A DNA stretch of 11,058 nucleotides, taken from an uncultured Ruminococcus sp. Lineage in GTDB: Bacteria > Bacillota > Clostridia > Oscillospirales > Acutalibacteraceae. Below are positions 7,917-11,058 of this stretch, piece after piece. The DNA is taken from positions 1-11,058 of the forward strand of contig CACZSM010000085.1 in the NCBI GenBank assembly GCA_902783815.1, written 5' to 3'. Below the pieces are notes generated by a model. The model made no database searches, was not told where the DNA came from, and saw nothing but the letters and a program-made list of their open reading frames with translations. Every line of letters begins with the position of its first letter. Position 1 is the stretch's first letter. A program made the translations under genes and the position numbers.

Positions 7917-9509
7917 ATGAAAAAAAGAAAAAAGAAAGAACGAAGCGAATCCGGCATGAGACTTGCCGCAAGGTGGAGAAAAGGCTTTTTTTCCGTAGTT
8001 TTCAGCAGACTCGGACTTGTTCTGATTGTTCTGCTCTTTCAGCTGCTTTTTATTTATTTGGCATGGGATCTGTTTGGTGAGCTGCTCGGCACTTATACTG
8101 TAACAGTGCGTACAGTTCTTGAAATAATTGTAATGATGATACTTATAAACAGTAAAATGGATAATGCTGCCAAAGTATCGTGGATGCTTGTCATAGCATT
8201 CGCACCGCTGCTTGGTTCTGTTTTCTACCTTTGGACACAATTTGAGACCGGTCACAAAAATGTCAAGCATAAAATGCAGCTTCTGACTAAGGCTAATTAC
8301 AGGGTACTTCCGCAAAATCATGATATAAAACAAAATCTGAAAAAAGAGTCTCCTGAATCTGCGGCACTCGCAGAGTACCTTTATCGTCTGGACGGCAACC
8401 CTGTATATGACGGGACAACTGTGAAATACTATTCCTGTGGTGAAGAAAAATTCCCGGATATGCTGGATGAGCTTGATAAGGCTGAAAAATTCATTTTCCT
8501 CGAATATTTCATAATAGAGGAAGGCTATATGTGGGGAAAGATACTGGAAGTACTTGCAAAAAAAGCTGCCGAGGGTGTTGATGTGCGTGTAATGTATGAC
8601 GGATCCTGCGATCTATCTACACTGCCGTATAACTATCCGAAAAGACTTGCAAAGATCGGTATAAAATGCAAGAAGTGGGAACCAATAAAACCTGTGATAA
8701 CCTCAACATACAATTACCGTGACCACAGAAAAATACTTGTAATAGACGGCAAGGTAGGCTTCTGCGGAGGAGTCAATCTTGCTGATGAATACATAAACCA
8801 TATAGTTCGTTTCGGCTACTGGAAAGATACAGCAATAAAACTGAAGGGTCCTGCTGTAGATAGCTTTACGCTTATGTTTTTACAGATGTGGAATATCACC
8901 GAAAAAAAGCTCGAGGATATACGCAAGTATTTTGGTCAGTGTGAAAAGAGCGCTGAGCCGGACGGTTATATAATACCCTACAGCGAATCTCCTATGAACG
9001 ATCATAAAATAGCGGAAAGAGTGTATATGGATATGCTCTACAACGCCAAGAACTACATCTGGATAACATCACCTTATCTGATACTCGATGGAGAGCTTTC
9101 TGCGGCACTGAGATATGCAGCTCAGAGAGGTGTTGATGTTCGGCTGATACTTCCCGGAATACCGGATAAAAAGGCTGTATGGGCGCTGGCAAAGAGTCAC
9201 TACAAGCAGCTTGTCACCGCCGGAGTAAAGATATATGAATTCACTCCGGGATTTGTACACGCAAAGAACTTCATCAGCGATGACTGCAAAGCAGTTGTCG
9301 GAACAATAAATCTTGACTACAGAAGTCTTTATCATCATTTTGAATGTGCTGCATATATGTATGGCTGCAGCTGCATAGCCGATATAAAAAAGGATTTTGA
9401 AGCAACATTTCCGAAGTGTCAAGAGGTCACTCTTGAAACGATCAAGAATGAACCACTTTCCAGAAAAATTGTCGGTGCGACACTTAAAATGGTAGCACCT
9501 ATGCTTTAA
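7917..9509 (+). CDS. cls: Cardiolipin synthase (phospholipase D family)
   Basis: Cls joins two phosphatidylglycerol molecules at the membrane to give cardiolipin and glycerol. The 530 residues start with a very basic tail (KKRKKKER), followed by three hydrophobic segments (about 28-50, 65-79 and 86-106) that form the usual N-terminal anchor. Two phospholipase D domains follow. The first HKD motif has H270, K272 and D277, with GGVNLADEY downstream; the second has H448, K450 and D455, with N465 downstream in GTINLDYRS. Both active-site halves look intact and the length fits the family. AAAGGA (7903-7908) is 8 nt before the ATG. The gene is the last of the tightly packed run. A minor-specificity relative of the same family cannot be excluded, but the N-terminal anchor plus paired HKD motifs favour Cls. 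Confidence 0.93.
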   Translation: MKKRKKKERSESGMRLAARWRKGFFSVVFSRLGLVLIVLLFQLLFIYLAWDLFGELLGTYTVTVRTVLEIIVMMILINSKMDNAAKVSWMLVIAFAPLLGSVFYLWTQFETGHKNVKHKMQLLTKANYRVLPQNHDIKQNLKKESPESAALAEYLYRLDGNPVYDGTTVKYYSCGEEKFPDMLDELDKAEKFIFLEYFIIEEGYMWGKILEVLAKKAAEGVDVRVMYDGSCDLSTLPYNYPKRLAKIGIKCKKWEPIKPVITSTYNYRDHRKILVIDGKVGFCGGVNLADEYINHIVRFGYWKDTAIKLKGPAVDSFTLMFLQMWNITEKKLEDIRKYFGQCEKSAEPDGYIIPYSESPMNDHKIAERVYMDMLYNAKNYIWITSPYLILDGELSAALRYAAQRGVDVRLILPGIPDKKAVWALAKSHYKQLVTAGVKIYEFTPGFVHAKNFISDDCKAVVGTINLDYRSLYHHFECAAYMYGCSCIADIKKDFEATFPKCQEVTLETIKNEPLSRKIVGATLKMVAPML

Positions 9510-9520
9510 TGAAAAGGGAT

Positions 9521-9566
9521 CTCTGAAAAACAGGACTACTGACTGTAAAATATGAGGTTTTCAGAG
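9521..9566. repeat. Imperfect inverted repeat between cls and arsR
   Basis: CTCTGAAAAAC (9521-9531) faces GTTTTCAGAG (9557-9566), a 10-bp match with one extra A, separated by 25 nt. No T-run follows the right arm (it continues CTTCC), so this is not a standard intrinsic terminator for cls. The arms cover the -35 and the expected start site of the candidate arsR promoter, so an operator is possible. A weak RNA hairpin is the alternative. Confidence 0.5.
9523..9551 (+). promoter_or_regulatory. Candidate arsR promoter
   Basis: CTGAAA (9523-9528) and TAAAAT (9546-9551) are separated by 17 nt and resemble the sigma-A -35 and -10 hexamers with two mismatches and one mismatch respectively. Transcription would start near 9558, within the right arm of the inverted repeat. 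The gap after cls is the first of more than 20 nt since aroA, which fits a separate promoter, but co-transcription from cls is not excluded. Confidence 0.35.
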
Positions 9567-9593
9567 CTTCCAAATAGTAAATGAGGTAAAATT

Positions 9594-9959
9594 ATGGATA
9601 AAAAGAGAATAATGCTTCCGCATAACCATAATGCAGATGACAACAGAATTGCTGAAACTATGCCCTCAGTTGAAACTATCAATGCCGTTGCGGATGCCAT
9701 GAAACAACTCGGCGACCCAAGCAGACTCAGAATTTTCTGGCTTCTGTGTCACTGTGAGGAATGTGTGATCAATATTGCAGCCGCTACTGGTATGTCAAGT
9801 CCTGCCGTTTCTCACCATCTCAGGCTGCTTAAGGATGCCGGGCTTATCGTTTCTGCAAGAAATGGCAAAGAAATGTATTACCGTGCAGCCGATACGGATA
9901 TCGTACTTAAACTCCATCATACTATTGAGGAGATTGCCCGTATATCCTGCCCTATATAA
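9594..9959 (+). CDS. ArsR/SmtB-family winged-helix transcriptional regulator
   Basis: A 121-residue DNA-binding protein, probably a homodimeric repressor released from DNA by a ligand, most often a metal or metalloid in this family. The core shows LGDPSRLRI (39-47), a recognition region with SSPAVSHHLRLLK (68-80) and the wing with a K-E-M-Y-Y-R segment (92-97). Residues 52-57 read C-H-C-E-E-C, at the place where ArsR/CadC-type proteins carry the metal-binding Cys of the C-x-C motif. The N-terminus has H10-N-H12 and the penultimate helix has H108-H109. The alpha-5 Asp/His/His/Glu pattern of zinc sensors is not clearly present. GAGG (9583-9586) is 7 nt before the ATG. No transporter, reductase or metallochaperone gene is beside it, so the target is unknown; self-regulation is a reasonable guess. 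The ligand remains undetermined. Confidence 0.88.
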   Translation: MDKKRIMLPHNHNADDNRIAETMPSVETINAVADAMKQLGDPSRLRIFWLLCHCEECVINIAAATGMSSPAVSHHLRLLKDAGLIVSARNGKEMYYRAADTDIVLKLHHTIEEIARISCPI

Positions 9960-9996
9960 TGCAACTCCGCACAAAAAAGCGATATTGAAAAAAATT

Positions 9997-10037
9997 AGTC
10001 CGTGACATTCGATCTACGAACATCACGGACTCTTTTT
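9997..10037. terminator. Bidirectional intrinsic terminator
   Basis: AGTCCGTGA (9997-10005) pairs with TCACGGACT (10023-10031). After a 2x2 internal loop, TTCG (10008-10011) pairs with CGAA (10017-10020), closing a 5-nt loop. On the + strand TCTTTTT follows and ends arsR transcription; on the - strand the A-run at 9988-9994 supplies a T-run after the stem and ends the lipoprotein transcript. It lies between two convergent genes, as expected. Confidence 0.92.
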
Positions 10038-10062
10038 CTATTTAGTTTTCCTCACAAAGCCA

Positions 10063-10803
10063 TCAGCCATTATAATCTGACCATGTACCTGCTCCATACT
10101 TGAACTTTGTCTTTTCCTTGCCTCTGCCTGCAACTGGTTCAACAGACACATCAATTGAATATAACTGACCGGCATTATCATTTTCGCTGAAATCCATATC
10201 ATCTGTCTGATATGCTTCTGCTCCGTTCTTAACTTCCTCATTTGGTACGCCGTCATTGAATACTATCTTTGTAGCTCCTACCGGAACAGCGCATCTATAG
10301 ATATCTGTTCCCTCAACCTGTTCAAGTTCAACACCCGGCCATGCGTTCTTAAGATCCTGAGTACCGTCCTCACCGTTTGCAGGGTACAGCTCGCCTGTTA
10401 CCTTATTGGTGATCTCAGAGAACTGATCGTTCCACCAGTATGCGCAGACCTTATCCCACTTTGTCGATGAATTGTCAAAATACACATAATCCTTGACATT
10501 TACCTCAGCAGAAGCTGCTTCTGAGCTTTCCTCTTCTGATGACTCTTCATCTGCACTGCTTTCTTCTGTTTCTTCAGCAGATGATTCAGCCTCAGACGGC
10601 TCTGAGCTTTCCTCTGCCGGAACGCTATTTTCAGCCGGAGTGCTGCTTTCCTCAGTTGTCGGAGCAGCTGTACTCTGCTGATTATCAACTGGCGGAGCTG
10701 GCTGCGGAGATCCGTATTCTGTCACACTGCTTGAGCATCCTGCAAAAGCCATAAGCATTGCAGCGGCAATAGCTACTGTAGCAAATTTCTTTAGTTTATT
10801 CAT
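10063..10803 (-). CDS. Lipoprotein with Ser/Glu-rich spacer and CBM26-like starch-binding module
   Basis: The 246-residue product has a lipoprotein signal (basic N-terminus, hydrophobic core about 7-21, lipobox F-A-G-C with C23 as the lipidated residue), so it should be anchored on the outer face of the membrane. Residues 24-105 form a Pro/Gln start then a long Ser/Glu/Ala spacer with strong negative charge. From about 106 a domain with YFDNSSTKWDKV (108-119), AYWW (121-124), WPGVEL (155-160), IVFNDG (180-185) and QTDDMDF (199-205) resembles the starch-binding module CBM26. W116, W123 and W124 are candidate sugar-stacking residues. No catalytic domain is present, so a role in holding starch or malto-oligosaccharides at the cell surface is inferred. 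I chose the ATG at 10803 because GGAGGAG (complement of 10809-10815) is 5 nt upstream; the frame is open to 10851. The gene is monocistronic here and convergent with arsR. Confidence 0.85.
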   Translation of the reverse strand: MNKLKKFATVAIAAAMLMAFAGCSSSVTEYGSPQPAPPVDNQQSTAAPTTEESSTPAENSVPAEESSEPSEAESSAEETEESSADEESSEEESSEAASAEVNVKDYVYFDNSSTKWDKVCAYWWNDQFSEITNKVTGELYPANGEDGTQDLKNAWPGVELEQVEGTDIYRCAVPVGATKIVFNDGVPNEEVKNGAEAYQTDDMDFSENDNAGQLYSIDVSVEPVAGRGKEKTKFKYGAGTWSDYNG

Positions 10804-10831
10804 TTTTTCTCCTCCAAAACAATCATTATAG

Positions 10832-10875
10832 GACAGGGACACCCTGATCATCGATCATTTTCCCCGTTCCCTGTC
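10832..10875. repeat. Inverted repeat with nested hairpin upstream of the lipoprotein gene
   Basis: GACAGGGA (10832-10839) is a perfect inverted match to TCCCTGTC (10868-10875). Inside the 28-nt interval, TGATC (10845-10849) pairs with GATCA (10853-10857) around a 3-nt loop. The structure ends 29 nt before the start codon. It could be an operator at the DNA level or a hairpin in the 5' leader; which one depends on the real transcription start. Confidence 0.5.
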
Positions 10876-10887
10876 ATCATACACAAT

Positions 10888-10917
10888 ATTACATCACATT
10901 TGCTCCTAAGATTTCAA
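10888..10917 (-). promoter_or_regulatory. Candidate lipoprotein promoter (tentative)
   Basis: Read on the - strand, TTGAAA (10917-10912) and TGTAAT (10893-10888) are 18 nt apart and each differs by one base from the sigma-A consensus. This promoter would place the inverted repeat within an untranslated leader of about 80 nt. A competing -10, a perfect TATAAT on the - strand at 10830-10825, lacks a good -35 and would leave a leader of only about 15 nt, with the inverted repeat covering the -35 region. I cannot choose firmly between them. Confidence 0.3.
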
Positions 10918-11058
10918 TATATCATCATGAATTTCTGGTTTCTTTTATGTAATATTTTATACATTCAAGGAAAAAGGCAGAAAAATACAATATTTGTCAT
11001 ATTCTCCTGCCACTGCAATTATTAATTTATGCTACTGTGATACCAGATTTTTCCTTAA
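10918..11058. other. AT-rich intergenic region, no gene seen
   Basis: These bases beyond the candidate lipoprotein promoter hold no open frame of useful length with a ribosome binding site on either strand, no tRNA-like fold and no strong hairpin with a T-run. They contain AT-rich stretches such as TATAAAAT on the - strand near 10961-10954, which might add a further upstream promoter, but no matching -35 is visible. Confidence 0.5.

Noticed and set aside
7896..8333. - strand open frame over the cls start
   Set aside because: It covers the basic and hydrophobic start of Cls in antisense; its composition is explained by the sense codons.
9521..9566. Intrinsic terminator for cls
   Set aside because: The stem is interrupted, the loop is 25 nt and no T-run follows the right arm.
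10493..10754. + strand Ser-rich and Leu/Gln-rich open frames
   Set aside because: They are the antisense reading of the Ser/Glu spacer and signal peptide of the lipoprotein.
1..11058. CRISPR array, tRNA or rRNA gene, insertion sequence, phage or defence module
   Set aside because: I looked for regularly spaced repeats, terminal inverted repeats with transposase motifs, CCA-ended folds and nuclease/toxin pairs and saw none.

Overview
The window looks like a chromosomal segment of a low-to-moderate GC Gram-positive anaerobe of the Clostridia, most plausibly a Ruminococcus-like gut bacterium. Evidence for this is the strong GGAGG-type ribosome binding sites, tightly packed and overlapping genes, an obgE/Mini-RNase III pair, a Firmicute-style cardiolipin synthase, and a lipoprotein carrying a CBM26-like starch-binding module. 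The taxonomic call is inference from gene content and protein style; no rRNA gene is present.

Layout. Positions 1-93 are non-coding or ambiguous: a GC-rich stretch, then an AT-rich promoter with an extended -10. From 139 to 9509, eight genes run on the + strand with almost no spacing. First is an aromatic amino acid block: aroA (EPSP synthase), aroC (chorismate synthase, overlapping aroA by 17 nt) and pheA (chorismate mutase/prephenate dehydratase with an ACT domain). Together these convert shikimate 3-phosphate plus PEP to phenylpyruvate. Next come a polytopic GT39-like membrane glycosyltransferase, obgE and mrnC (two factors linked to 50S ribosome assembly and 23S rRNA maturation), a membrane-anchored extracytoplasmic protein of unknown function, and a cardiolipin synthase with two HKD motifs. 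I see no intrinsic terminator inside this run, so long read-through transcripts are possible, though internal promoters cannot be excluded.

After an 84-nt gap holding an inverted repeat and a candidate promoter, a small ArsR/SmtB-type regulator (9594-9959) closes the + strand set. A hairpin at 9997-10031 flanked by A and T runs serves as a bidirectional terminator for it and for the convergent gene on the - strand. That gene (10803-10063) encodes a lipoprotein: signal peptide with lipobox, a long Ser/Glu/Pro-rich spacer and a C-terminal CBM26-like module. Its upstream region (10804-11058) is AT-rich, non-coding, and contains a dyad that could be an operator or a leader hairpin.

Overall this is mostly a housekeeping region. 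I find no CRISPR array, tRNA or rRNA gene, insertion sequence or recognisable defence system. The points most worth a second look are the starch-binding lipoprotein and its leader, the orphan Cys/His-rich ArsR regulator with its palindrome-embraced promoter, the ObgE G5 substitution, and the GC-rich stretch at the left edge.
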